Assembly: GCA_949440065.1 (NCBI GenBank)
Contig: CASRZP010000011.1
Span: 1 to 21,388 of the forward strand
Length of the DNA stretch: 21,388 bases
Source: an uncultured Bacilli bacterium
GTDB taxonomy: Bacteria > Bacillota_I > Bacilli_A > RF39 > UBA660
Direction: 5' to 3'
The notes under the pieces were generated by a model. That model had not been told where the DNA came from. It saw only the letters and a list, made by a program, of their open reading frames with translations, and searched no databases. This document shows, piece by piece, positions 1 to 7,898 of this stretch (position 1 is its first letter; each line of letters starts with the position of its first letter). Made by a program: the position numbers and the translations under genes.

Positions 1-803
1 GTTAACGTATCTAGTTCAAGTGGAACAGAATCCATTTGCACACGAATGGTAGCACATGCCTCATCAATTAAGTCAATTGCCTTATCAGGTAAAAAACGAT
101 CAGTAATATAACGATTCGATAACGTAGCTGCAGAAACCAATGCTCTATCTTGAATCGTTACTCCATGATGAATCTCAAAACGCTCTTTTAACCCACGAAG
201 AATCGTAATCGTATCTACCACACTAGGTTCGCTAACCTTAATTTTTTGAAATCTTCGCTCTAAGGCACCATCTTTTTCAATGTATTTGCGATACTCATTT
301 AAGGTAGTAGCACCAATGACATGAATATCACCACGAGCTAACATTGGTTTTAAAATATTTGATGTATCCATAGCACCTTCCATGTTTCCACTACCGACAA
401 TGGTATGAATTTCATCAATAAACAGGATTATTTCGCCTTCACTTTTTTTGACCTCATTTAACACGTTTTTTAGCCTTTCTTCAAATTCTCCTCGATACTT
501 AGCACCAGCGATTAAGCTTGCCATATCTAATTCCCAAATTATCTTATTTTTTAGACTATTGGGAACGTCTTGAGAAATAATTCGTTGAGCTAACCCTTCG
601 ACAATAGCTGTTTTTCCAACACCTGGTTCACCAATTAAAACAGGATTATTCTTTGTCTTCCTTGATAAAATTCGAGTAATACTTCTAATTTCCTCATCCC
701 TTCCTATTACTGGATCCATTTTTCCTTTTTTTACTGATTCTGTAATATTTCGTCCATATTTTTCAAGAACATTTTCTTCTTGCTGATTTTCATTTTGATA
801 CAT
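1..803 (-). CDS. clpB: ClpB disaggregase, N-domainless form (3' part outside window)
   Basis: ATP-driven Hsp100 disaggregase that works with DnaK on aggregated proteins in the cytosol. The visible 267 residues start almost directly at the first nucleotide-binding domain: Walker A GEPGVGKT (about 58-65), pore loop KYRGEFEER, Walker B ILFIDE, and then the end of NBD1, DKAIDLIDEACATIR followed by DSVPLELD, which is the ClpB rather than the ClpC version. The usual N-terminal substrate domain of about 140 residues is absent. The ATG at 803 follows the purine-rich AGAGGGG, and the frame is closed by a TGA about 25 bases upstream, so no N-domain is hidden in frame. N-domainless ClpB is known in mycoplasmas. 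The middle coiled coil and NBD2 lie beyond the left edge. A CIRCE operator and a strong promoter precede the gene. Confidence 0.95.
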   Translation of the reverse strand, partial: MYQNENQQEENVLEKYGRNITESVKKGKMDPVIGRDEEIRSITRILSRKTKNNPVLIGEPGVGKTAIVEGLAQRIISQDVPNSLKNKIIWELDMASLIAGAKYRGEFEERLKNVLNEVKKSEGEIILFIDEIHTIVGSGNMEGAMDTSNILKPMLARGDIHVIGATTLNEYRKYIEKDGALERRFQKIKVSEPSVVDTITILRGLKERFEIHHGVTIQDRALVSAATLSNRYITDRFLPDKAIDLIDEACATIRVQMDSVPLELDTL

Positions 804-836
804 ATTTATCCCCTCTTTTCTTAATTTTCAATACAT

Positions 837-864
837 ATTATACTCCGAAATTAGCACTTGTCAA
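837..864 (-). promoter_or_regulatory. clpB promoter (TTGACA-N16-TATAAT)
   Basis: On the minus strand a consensus -35 TTGACA (859-864) and consensus -10 TATAAT (837-842) are separated by 16 bases, with the clpB start about 33 bases downstream. The -35 box lies across the spacer and the first arm of the CIRCE repeat, so a bound HrcA would block the polymerase directly. Confidence 0.85.
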
Positions 865-877
865 TATAAAGTGCTAA
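851..877 (-). promoter_or_regulatory. CIRCE operator (HrcA binding site)
   Basis: Perfect inverted repeat TTAGCACTT-N9-AAGTGCTAA. The family consensus is TTAGCACTC-N9-GAGTGCTAA; each arm differs at one symmetric position, and the 9-base spacer is exact. This is the binding site of the heat-shock repressor HrcA and implies that HrcA is encoded elsewhere in the genome. It overlaps the -35 box of clpB. Confidence 0.93.
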
Positions 878-910
878 TTTTTATTCGAAAGAAAACGACA
901 TATTTTACCC

Positions 911-945
911 AAAAAAGAAAGTGCTAGAATTTCACTCCTAACACT
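911..945 (-). terminator. Rho-independent terminator of the S41 protease gene
   Basis: Minus-strand stem AGTGTTAG / CTAGCACT (938-945 with 920-927, 8 pairs including one G-U), 10-base loop, then TTTCTTTTTT. It begins 7 bases after the protease stop codon and ends ahead of the clpB promoter. Confidence 0.85.
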
Positions 946-951
946 CAAGTT

Positions 952-2214
952 CTACTTATCTTTTAAAACTTCTAAAGCCTTTTGGAATTGTGGATCTTTT
1001 TCAATAATTGGATCATGATAATATTCATCATTTAATTCTATTTCAATCGTTGGTGTTACGCCCACATCATTAATCCAATTTCCATTTGGTGTTAACCACT
1101 TTTGAAATGTATATTTAAAAGATGTTCCACTACTTAATTCCACTGCTTTTTGTACTGTACCTTTACCATAAGAATTAACACCGATAACTTCAGCACCATA
1201 CGACTCCATCATGGCTGACGCTAAAATTTCTGATGCTGATGCACTAGCATGATTAATTAACACAGCAACTGGATACGACCTAGATTCTTTAGTTAATGCA
1301 TGCACTGGTTCTTTTACGCCTTTGGTTTCTAGCTGATACATTATTTTACTCTTATTTAAGAATAAGGATAAAATATCAGATACTGTAGTTAAGTAACCTC
1401 CAGAATTATCACGTACATCAATAATTAAACGATCCATTCCTTGTTTCTCTAGCGCTTTTAATTCTTTCTTAAATTGTTCGTACGTATTTGATGCAAAAAT
1501 ATCAATTTTGATATAGCCGATTTTATGATTTTCTACTTCGTAAATTTCGCTAGTAACAGAAGTTAAATCTATCCTAGAACGAATAACGGTAAACATTTTT
1601 TCTTCTTCACCACGAAGTACTTTCATAATAAAACTAGTATTTTCTTCCCCTTTAATGAGTTCTGATACTTCGGTTAATTTCTTACCCTCTACATCAGTCC
1701 CATCGATTTGTAATATAACATCTCCTACTTCAAGCCCTGCTTTTTTAGCAGGTGAGTCTTCAAACACTTGAGAAATGGTGAAAATATTTTCAAAGAAACG
1801 AACTTCTGTACCAATTCCTATATAATATCCATTGACCTTTTGGTTAAAGGCTTCGGATTCTTCCTCGGTCATAAACACAGAATAAGGGTCGCCCAAATAA
1901 TTCATCATCCCAGCAATACCTGCATCTACTAAAGCTTTTTCATCTACATCATCATAATAGTTTTCCACAATACTATTATATGTTGCCACAAACTCCTTTA
2001 AGCTATTCGACATTCCTCCTAGTTTTCCTCTTTGAAAAGATAACGTTACTGTACTACCAATAATGACACCAAAAACAATAGTAACTATCATGATGACAAT
2101 AACTTCAATTGTATTATATCCTGTTTGTTTTTCCTTATCCTTCATTAACTTTTCTTCATTTTTCTTTTCATTTTCTAATTCCATCTTAGACTGCGACTTA
2201 CTTTCTTTTTTCAT
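952..2214 (-). CDS. Membrane-anchored C-terminal processing protease (peptidase S41)
   Basis: Serine protease of the CtpA/CtpB family (420 aa), acting outside the membrane on C-termini of exported or membrane proteins. A charged, coiled N-terminus of about 34 residues is followed by one membrane helix (about 35-58). A PDZ domain (about 130-210) contains the GIGTEV and AGLEVGDVI motifs. The peptidase core has the nucleophile in NHASASASE (probably Ser326) and Lys351/Gln355 in YGKGTVQ. The Ser-Lys spacing of 25 and Lys-Gln spacing of 4 match the CtpB catalytic triad, so it should be active. The start at 2214 follows AGAGGTGACAT. A terminator follows the stop codon; the gene appears to be a single transcription unit. 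The long acidic and lysine-rich cytoplasmic head is longer than in Bacillus CtpB. Its substrate cannot be read from the neighbours. Confidence 0.93.
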   Translation of the reverse strand: MKKESKSQSKMELENEKKNEEKLMKDKEKQTGYNTIEVIVIMIVTIVFGVIIGSTVTLSFQRGKLGGMSNSLKEFVATYNSIVENYYDDVDEKALVDAGIAGMMNYLGDPYSVFMTEEESEAFNQKVNGYYIGIGTEVRFFENIFTISQVFEDSPAKKAGLEVGDVILQIDGTDVEGKKLTEVSELIKGEENTSFIMKVLRGEEEKMFTVIRSRIDLTSVTSEIYEVENHKIGYIKIDIFASNTYEQFKKELKALEKQGMDRLIIDVRDNSGGYLTTVSDILSLFLNKSKIMYQLETKGVKEPVHALTKESRSYPVAVLINHASASASEILASAMMESYGAEVIGVNSYGKGTVQKAVELSSGTSFKYTFQKWLTPNGNWINDVGVTPTIEIELNDEYYHDPIIEKDPQFQKALEVLKDK

Positions 2215-2242
2215 ATGTCACCTCTTATTTTCTCTATCATTT

Positions 2243-2248
2243 ATCATA
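2243..2248 (-). promoter_or_regulatory. Possible -10 box for the S41 protease gene
   Basis: TATGAT lies 28 bases upstream of the start codon on the minus strand. No convincing -35 box is present at 16-18 bases, so the call rests on the -10 box and position only. Confidence 0.3.
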
Positions 2249-2322
2249 TCACATTTTTACTTATTCTAAAAGTAATTCTATTCATCATTTTCTCGTTTAT
2301 GCCATTTTACTAAATCAAAAGT

Positions 2323-2351
2323 AGAAAAAAAGAAACTCATCATTTCTTTTT
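2323..2351 (-). terminator. AT-rich terminator of the thioredoxin-like gene
   Basis: Minus-strand stem AAAAAGAAA / TTTCTTTTT (2343-2351 with 2327-2335), 7-base loop TGATGAG, ending in a U-run. It overlaps the stop codon of the gene. The stem is nearly all A-U, so it is weak. Confidence 0.5.
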
Positions 2352-2868
2352 ATTGTAATGCTTCTTTTATCGCATCTTTTCCTTCTAAAGCATTCACTAC
2401 TTTACCATTTTCTATTTTTAATAACGTGGCATCTTTTACTTTAAGTTTGGAAGCATGATCAATGTATAGACTACTATTTTCTAAATCAACATATCGCTGA
2501 TTTAGTGGACTTCCCATATTTACTTGATATAACTTAATTGATGTTGACTTTTTATTGTACTGGCTTATAATCGTAGCAAACAAATTCGCATCATCAGATG
2601 AATAATCATAGAACATAACATAGTAGGAATCTTCTTTCATATTAAAGATTTCTCCCCCTAGAATCTCAGTATATTGTATATTTACCTCACTAGATGGTTT
2701 CTTTTCTCCACCAAATTTAAACTCTCCAGTTAGTATCATCGTTAAGAAATATATAAATCCAAATAGAACTAATACTAAAATTAATACTTTAACTATTTTC
2801 ATCACTTCGTCGTTAGAACCTGTTGGAATCTTTTGAAGACTGTGATTTAAATTTTTGCTTTTTCCCAT
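2350..2868 (-). CDS. Membrane-anchored thioredoxin-like protein without CxxC
   Basis: 172 residues: a short cytoplasmic head, one membrane helix (about 25-46), then an external domain of about 110 residues. The external part has the order of a thioredoxin fold: a strand YYVMFYDYSS, a helix over the next 15 residues, a strand SIKLYQVNM, and a C-terminal DATLLKIENGKVVNALEG that looks like the cis-Pro strand, beta-hairpin and last helix. The CxxC is replaced by DYSSDD and no cysteine is present, so a redox role is unlikely; a binding or scaffold role is possible. A GTG three codons upstream lies inside the Shine-Dalgarno AGGAGTG; the ATG at 2868, 8 bases after AGGAG, is the sensible start. It has its own strong promoter. 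Exact function unknown. Confidence 0.8.
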   Translation of the reverse strand: MGKSKNLNHSLQKIPTGSNDEVMKIVKVLILVLVLFGFIYFLTMILTGEFKFGGEKKPSSEVNIQYTEILGGEIFNMKEDSYYVMFYDYSSDDANLFATIISQYNKKSTSIKLYQVNMGSPLNQRYVDLENSSLYIDHASKLKVKDATLLKIENGKVVNALEGKDAIKEALQ

Positions 2869-2888
2869 TGTAATCACTCCTAAGATGA

Positions 2889-2917
2889 ATTATAGCACAA
2901 CTGTATATAAAGGTCAA
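2889..2917 (-). promoter_or_regulatory. Promoter of the thioredoxin-like gene
   Basis: Minus strand TTGACC (2912-2917), 17-base spacer, TATAAT (2889-2894), with TGC directly before the -10 (extended -10). It sits about 20 bases upstream of the start codon and should be strong and constitutive. Confidence 0.8.
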
Positions 2918-2955
2918 AAAATATTTTTTATCATTCGTCACACTTAAAAATCACA

Positions 2956-3666
2956 TTATTTAAAAGATGAATGTTTTAAATAATGAATTAATTGTTTTTC
3001 AAATGCTTTTCCCTCGTCATTTTTCTCAAATTCTTCTTCGTTATTTGCATATGTCAAATCAATATGATTAAAATACTTTATAATATTAGTAACCCATTTT
3101 TGTAATTCATCTTCACTTTTTAGCATTCTATAATTTGAGTAAATTGGAGGATAAAAATAAGCTTCAGGACTTGATAAATAGTAATCATTATTTGCTTTAT
3201 CATAATGTAGTGTACACTTACCATCAATAAAAAAGCAATAAATATCTACAATATTATATGATGATGAGTACTTTCCTTTTTTGTTAAGGTGACGGGCACT
3301 AAGGCATGCAAAATATGTATCATCAGGAATTTCATAACTTGAATCGGTTTTATTGGTTAAAGGAAATGATGTTATTGGGGAAAGTTTATTATTATAAAAT
3401 GTTAAATTGTATACGTATTTTTGGTTTTCCCTTTCATCAAATCTTGCTTGCGTAGTATAACATTTTGAATCTACACCTTTTAGCAAAACTTTTCCAAATT
3501 TATCTGTAATGGTGATGTAATGATTATTATATTTTTCACTATATACAATTTCAGAGATAACACTACCAATATTAAGAAGTGCTGCTTCTTCAAGTACTGG
3601 AATAACCTCATCTCCAACTTTTAGCTTTTCTCCATATAAATCCATGCATTGTTCTTTTTTTACCAT
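2956..3666 (-). CDS. Protein of unknown function
   Basis: I do not recognise a named family. From residue 8 the protein reads as a soluble two-part protein: an N-terminal beta-rich segment MDLYGEKLKVGDEVIPV, which has the form of a small barrel found at the start of many uncharacterised proteins, then a central part rich in Tyr, Asn and Ser with HYDKANNDYYL, and a C-terminal helical, acidic tail. No signal peptide is needed. The start is uncertain: ATGs exist at 3723, 3693, 3666 and 3645, none with a good Shine-Dalgarno. The residues upstream of 3666 look like translated AT-rich spacer, so I place the start at 3666, with 3645 as the alternative. It lies alone between the promoter of the preceding gene and the ATPase gene. 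Confidence 0.65.
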   Translation of the reverse strand: MVKKEQCMDLYGEKLKVGDEVIPVLEEAALLNIGSVISEIVYSEKYNNHYITITDKFGKVLLKGVDSKCYTTQARFDERENQKYVYNLTFYNNKLSPITSFPLTNKTDSSYEIPDDTYFACLSARHLNKKGKYSSSYNIVDIYCFFIDGKCTLHYDKANNDYYLSSPEAYFYPPIYSNYRMLKSEDELQKWVTNIIKYFNHIDLTYANNEEEFEKNDEGKAFEKQLIHYLKHSSFK

Positions 3667-3771
3667 TAAAACATCTACTTTGAAAATTGCCATTATTATA
3701 ATATAAAAACAAGAAAAAATCAAACAATTTAAAACAAAATCTAAAAATTTGTATGCTATTTCTTAAAATTT

Positions 3772-4974
3772 TTAAAAGTTATCATTCATCAAGAAATCAA
3801 AAATATTCAAATGCTTAATTCCCTTTTGTGAATAATCCTCATTATCTTTAGAAATAACATATCTGGGATAACTATCATCAATATTAGTAAAAGCACCAAA
3901 TTCTCTTTCTCTGGTTTCTATATTGGATAAATCATAGCAAGCTTGAATATATTTTGTTTCCTTATCTTTAGTCGCAATAAAGTCAATCTCTCCCTTTGCT
4001 GTTTTTCCTACATATACAAGATATCCTTTATTTACTAGTTCATTATAAATTAGGTTTTCAAATGCTTGGGAATAGTTTACCTCTTTACTATTCGTTTTCA
4101 TTTTTTTAACCCCTAAGTCTGTAGCATAAAATTTATTTAACGACTTTAACACTCTTTTTCCATTAATATCGTAACGATAAACTCGATTAATGATAAAAGT
4201 TGAACATAAAGCATCTAAATACTTATACAATGTATCCGTTGCAATTTTATTATGATTACTGGATAAATAATTTAACACATTAGTAGCAGAAAATTCTCTT
4301 GTTTCTGTTTCTAAAACATATTGAAGAATTTTATTAAGTGTTGTAATATCTGTTATTCCTAATCTATCCACAACATCTTTTAAAATAATAGAATCATAAA
4401 CATCTAAAATATAATTTTCCCGTGATAACACATTATCGAACATAAACCTTTGTGGCAAAGTTCCCCACTCAAATATATCTAATAACAAATCAAAATACTT
4501 CTCCTCTTGAGTATTGGTAAGTTTTACAACTTCTTTAAAAGAAAATGGATTAACGCGAAAGCTTACATATCGACCAGATAAATCTGTGGATAACTCTAAA
4601 AAGGTCATTTTACTATTAGATCCAGTAATAAAAATACTAAATTGTTCGGTAATCCTTAATGAATTAATCGCTTTTTCAAAATCTTTTACTTTTTGTACTT
4701 CATCTAAAAATACATAGTATGTTTCATTATCGGTAACAAAACTTTTGATATAGTGATTTAGCTCTATGGCATTTGTAATATGTGCATAATCAAGTGATTC
4801 AAAATTCACGTAAATAATATGTTCATCATCAATGTTACTTTCCTTTAATTCGTCAATAATTTGTTTTAAAATTACTGATTTTCCACTTCTTCTTAAACCA
4901 CATAATACTTTAATTAAAGAATTAATGTGATAAAAATCTTTTATCTTTGTTAAATAGTGTTCCCTTTTTAGCAC
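3772..4974 (-). CDS. AAA_14-type ATPase with DUF4143 C-terminal domain
   Basis: A 400-residue P-loop ATPase. Walker A is GLRRSGKS (26-33), Walker B is YYVFLDE (86-92), and FITGSNS near 115 is a sensor-1 type segment. The middle part is helical and winged-helix-like. The C-terminal half is DUF4143-like, with GEIDFIATKD near 335 recalling a PD-(D/E)XK core. Such proteins are frequent in anaerobes and archaea, often many copies per genome; their substrate is not known. The start is GTG at 4974, seven bases after AGAGGTG. A promoter lies just upstream and, before that, a long imperfect inverted repeat. Family confidence is high, cellular role open; a defence or mobile-element role is possible but nothing here proves it. 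Confidence 0.88.
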   Translation of the reverse strand: MLKREHYLTKIKDFYHINSLIKVLCGLRRSGKSVILKQIIDELKESNIDDEHIIYVNFESLDYAHITNAIELNHYIKSFVTDNETYYVFLDEVQKVKDFEKAINSLRITEQFSIFITGSNSKMTFLELSTDLSGRYVSFRVNPFSFKEVVKLTNTQEEKYFDLLLDIFEWGTLPQRFMFDNVLSRENYILDVYDSIILKDVVDRLGITDITTLNKILQYVLETETREFSATNVLNYLSSNHNKIATDTLYKYLDALCSTFIINRVYRYDINGKRVLKSLNKFYATDLGVKKMKTNSKEVNYSQAFENLIYNELVNKGYLVYVGKTAKGEIDFIATKDKETKYIQACYDLSNIETREREFGAFTNIDDSYPRYVISKDNEDYSQKGIKHLNIFDFLMNDNF

Positions 4975-4993
4975 AATATCTCACCTCTTAATT

Positions 4994-5023
4994 AGTATAC
5001 CATAATCTCTATTTAATTAGCAA
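4994..5023 (-). promoter_or_regulatory. Promoter of the AAA_14 ATPase gene
   Basis: Minus strand TTGCTA (5018-5023), 18-base spacer, TATACT (4994-4999), about 20 bases upstream of the GTG start. Confidence 0.6.
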
Positions 5024-5033
5024 AGTTTTTTTG

Positions 5034-5077
5034 TTGAATTGGAAAAAATATTTATTTTTGCATTTTTTTCCATTCAA
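5034..5077. repeat. Imperfect inverted repeat upstream of the ATPase promoter
   Basis: Arms 5034-5049 (TTGAATTGGAAAAAAT) and 5062-5077 (ATTTTTTTCCATTCAA) are complementary except for one bulge on each side; the loop is 12 bases. The octamer AATTGGAA also recurs directly at 5037-5044 and 5076-5083. No U-run follows in the minus direction, so it is not an ordinary terminator. It could be an operator for the ATPase gene. Confidence 0.5.
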
Positions 5078-5098
5078 TTGGAATTTTTTTTAGCAATT

Positions 5099-5126
5099 AA
5101 AAAGGATATTCCCTAAAGAACATCCT
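5099..5126 (-). terminator. Terminator of the lipoprotein gene
   Basis: Minus-strand stem AGGATGTTC / GAATATCCT (9 pairs, one G-U), loop TTTAGG, followed by TTTTT. The stem begins inside the stop codon. Confidence 0.85.
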
Positions 5127-6126
5127 ATTTCATTGTTGGAAGAACACTAATCGACTTAGCAATTTCTAATAATTCCACTTGACTCATCACATCGGATGCT
5201 AAATAATACTCAATTCCATTAGAAGACCAAGTGATGGAACTATCCGTAATCGCACCAACGGTATCAATTAACATATAAGGTTCACCATACGTTGGAATAA
5301 TCGTTAACTCATCTTCTTTCGATACCGTCTCCTCCACTAAAAGGAAAGGTTTTTCTCCATCAAAAGTCATAATAATTCGCTCACCATCAGTTTTAGAAAC
5401 CTTATCTTGATTCGTTAATTTTGTCCCAGCTGGTATATATAATGGATAAACTATATCATCTAAACTACCCATAGGTTGACTAGTTTCATCAATAATTGCT
5501 GTTTTCATTATTGTATCTAAATCAAAATGATTATCATCAAACTTAGGTTTCATATTAATACTATTAAACTTCATCGTCATTTGGGGAATAGAAGTATCAT
5601 CCATTACTTCTACTTTAATCGGTAACTTATCTTTATCTAAAGTAACTTTCTGTTTTACTAATTTTCGGTTATTCGGATAATTTACCTTGCTAACAAACTC
5701 ATAAGTACCATTTTCTTTAGCGGTAAACTCCTTATTATTATCTGCTTTTAAATCATTCACCAAAGATTGCAATAAATAAATTTGCGAATTATTATATGGC
5801 CAATCACTTTGAAATTTAAAACTTTTATTTAAGGATGGTGTTAAGACATACACACCTTCGCTATTTTTTAAAATAATTTGCTCGTGATTATTCGCTGTAT
5901 TTCGTAAACTTACCTTGTAATTATCCTTCTTTTTATACGAAACATTTACATCATAATGATAAACATCATCATTATTTAATATGTCCAATTCTCCCTTAAT
6001 TTCATACCCATTGGCATCATTAACATTTTTTAAAAAATTTTTCAAAACATCATCTTTGGAATTTTTTCCACATCCAGTAAGTAATAACATCATGCATAAA
6101 ATTCCTACTGCAAATACCTTTTTCAT
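5125..6126 (-). CDS. Lipoprotein with LolA-like fold and DUF4367-like C-terminus
   Basis: 333 residues. A type II signal peptide ends in the lipobox LLTGC with the lipidated Cys at 19, so the protein is anchored on the outer face of the membrane. Residues about 28-205 resemble the LolA/YdcC-type half-barrel of Gram-positive lipoproteins: successive strands such as GYEIKGELDI, YKVSLRNT and EQIILKNSEGVYVLTP, ending with an FDLDTIM segment. Residues about 215-333 look like DUF4367 (an LYIPAGT strand, later ITWSSNGIEYYLAS). Related Bacillota proteins include sporulation and germination lipoproteins (YdcC, GerS). No outer membrane genes occur here, so a LolA shuttle role is not implied. The start follows AGAGGTGAAAG. 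Family fairly sure, role unknown. Confidence 0.82.
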   Translation of the reverse strand: MKKVFAVGILCMMLLLTGCGKNSKDDVLKNFLKNVNDANGYEIKGELDILNNDDVYHYDVNVSYKKKDNYKVSLRNTANNHEQIILKNSEGVYVLTPSLNKSFKFQSDWPYNNSQIYLLQSLVNDLKADNNKEFTAKENGTYEFVSKVNYPNNRKLVKQKVTLDKDKLPIKVEVMDDTSIPQMTMKFNSINMKPKFDDNHFDLDTIMKTAIIDETSQPMGSLDDIVYPLYIPAGTKLTNQDKVSKTDGERIIMTFDGEKPFLLVEETVSKEDELTIIPTYGEPYMLIDTVGAITDSSITWSSNGIEYYLASDVMSQVELLEIAKSISVLPTMK

Positions 6127-6235
6127 CTTTCACCTCTAATAATATTTTCATTTAATTATATTGATATAAAAAATTAATTATTCATTGATGACGACAAAAA
6201 AGAAGAAATATTTTAAATATGATAACATGATTAAT

Positions 6236-6264
6236 TTGATAAATTCCTTTTGTTCATGCATAAA
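6236..6264 (+). promoter_or_regulatory. Possible promoter of the DUF378 gene
   Basis: TTGATA (6236-6241), 17-base spacer, CATAAA (6259-6264), about 50 bases upstream of the start codon. The -35 is good, the -10 moderate. Confidence 0.4.
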
Positions 6265-6314
6265 AATTTAAGAATTGTTTATCATAATACTGACAATAAA
6301 AAAGGAGGATAAAA

Positions 6315-6512
6315 ATGGAGACATTACAAAAAGTTGCTCTTGTTTTAGTAATCATTGGTGCACTAAACTGGGGATTAGTTGGATTATTCCAATTTGATTT
6401 AGTATCTTCATTATTTGGAGATACAGATAACGTTATTGCAAGAATCGTATATGTAATCATCGCTATATGCGGTATTATCAACATCGGTTTACTATTTAAA
6501 CACGATGAGTAA
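6315..6512 (+). CDS. DUF378 family small membrane protein
   Basis: 65 residues, two membrane helices: about 6-27, containing the family signature GALNWGLVG, and about 41-60, containing IVYVIIAICGIINI. A short turn FGDTDNVIAR joins them. This is a complete member of the DUF378 (YuzA-like) family; its biochemical function is not known. The start is well defined by AAAGGAGG six bases upstream. It stands alone on the plus strand between two minus-strand genes, and a bidirectional terminator separates it from cdaR. Confidence 0.93.
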   Translation: METLQKVALVLVIIGALNWGLVGLFQFDLVSSLFGDTDNVIARIVYVIIAICGIINIGLLFKHDE

Positions 6513-6540
6513 AAAAATAGGTATCAAAACCTATTTTTTC
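6511..6540. terminator. Bidirectional terminator between the DUF378 gene and cdaR
   Basis: Perfect 11-pair stem AAAAAATAGGT / ACCTATTTTTT (6512-6522 with 6529-6539) with a 6-base loop. The A and U runs on both sides serve both convergent genes, and the cdaR stop codon lies in the right arm. Confidence 0.92.
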
Positions 6541-7898
6541 ATGATTCTAATTTTAACTTTTCTCTGCTTTAGTGAGTAGTTTAAACGTAAATCATCACCC
6601 CGAACTAGAACATCAACTTCATATTCTCCTTCAGTGTAATTACTTAAATCAACATATGGATGAATAGTAGAGGTATCTAACTCATCTAAAACACTTTGAC
6701 TACCTTTAACAATAACCGTTACGGCACTATCCTCAACAGATAATGCTTGAACACGATATTCACTGCCTAAATTTTCTGTAGAAATACCAATATTTTCAAA
6801 TTCCTTAGTAGATAAATCATCAATAGATACCTTTACTACTACGGTTTTTGTACTAATATCACGAACACCGTTAGGTTTTTTAATATTAACATTAAATTCT
6901 TTATCACGATCTAAATCGGTAATATCTATTTCAACAGGAATCATATTTAATTCATCAAGTGCGGTTTCATCTCCGTATACTACTACAGTAGATACATTGG
7001 TAATCAATGATTTTATCGCCTTACCAAAAGCAATTTCTCCTGTAGGTACTACTTGAATTGGAATTTCTTTGCTTGGTGAAGTAATTAAAATCTTCGCATC
7101 AATCTTATTAGGAACAACTTCAACATCCACGATTTGTCCTTCTGTATCGTACGCTACAAGTGGAACATCTTTTAATGTCATTTCTCCTACTTGAGGATTA
7201 GAAATATTATTAACATCAACCAATGCTTTAACCGTTGCTACTTCTTTTAAGTGATGCTCTGCTCCTTTAATAATAACATTATTTCTACTTAATTCTACAT
7301 TTTTAATATATAACTTACTATCTAAGCTATCACGATGTAATACATCTGTTGTTAATTCTCTTGTTTCAGATACTTTTTCATAAATGTAAATTTGAGCAGT
7401 TGAAGGGTCTAATTTATAATTTAGAGATGATACATATTGTGAGTATTTTAATGTGACCTTATGTGAACCTGGTTTTAACCCTGTTAAGTCAACAGAAACT
7501 GTTTTTACTGGTGACTGCTTAGCCAAAAATATATGACGACGTTTTCCAATTAGCGTAATGTCAACGGTTTTTGGTAATCCTTCTACTACATATGCTTCTT
7601 CATTAAAAATCGCTGTAACTTCTTGGTTATACAAAATTTCTGCCTGTTGGTCAATCATCATTGTAGATTCGCGATCAACTAATACAAAAACAGCAAAAGC
7701 AAATATCAATGATACAACAATTAAGGTCTGTTTCTTACTGATGAATCGTTCAAAACCTTGACTATTATTTTTAAAAAAGTCTGTAATTTTTAATATTAAT
7801 TTGGTAATTGGAGTAATTAACCATTTATCTAGAAATAAGATAATGGAAGCAATAACTCCTAAAATTCCCTTTTTTTTCTTTTTAATTGTTTTCTTCAT
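6531..7898 (-). CDS. cdaR: CdaR (YbbR), regulator of diadenylate cyclase
   Basis: 455 residues. A strongly basic N-terminus (KKTIKKKKK) precedes a membrane helix (about 58-74); the rest lies outside the cell and consists of four YbbR repeats of about 80-90 residues, with recurring strands such as VTAIFNEEAYVVEGLP, VVVYGDETALDEL and VTVIVKGSQSVLDEL. In Bacillus and relatives CdaR binds the membrane cyclase CdaA and tunes c-di-AMP synthesis. Its start overlaps the end of cdaA by 17 bases, with AGGAAGAG as the ribosome site inside cdaA, so the two are translated from one mRNA. The usual third member of the operon, glmM, does not follow; a terminator and the DUF378 gene are found instead. Confidence 0.95.
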   Translation of the reverse strand: MKKTIKKKKKGILGVIASIILFLDKWLITPITKLILKITDFFKNNSQGFERFISKKQTLIVVSLIFAFAVFVLVDRESTMMIDQQAEILYNQEVTAIFNEEAYVVEGLPKTVDITLIGKRRHIFLAKQSPVKTVSVDLTGLKPGSHKVTLKYSQYVSSLNYKLDPSTAQIYIYEKVSETRELTTDVLHRDSLDSKLYIKNVELSRNNVIIKGAEHHLKEVATVKALVDVNNISNPQVGEMTLKDVPLVAYDTEGQIVDVEVVPNKIDAKILITSPSKEIPIQVVPTGEIAFGKAIKSLITNVSTVVVYGDETALDELNMIPVEIDITDLDRDKEFNVNIKKPNGVRDISTKTVVVKVSIDDLSTKEFENIGISTENLGSEYRVQALSVEDSAVTVIVKGSQSVLDELDTSTIHPYVDLSNYTEGEYEVDVLVRGDDLRLNYSLKQRKVKIRIMKK

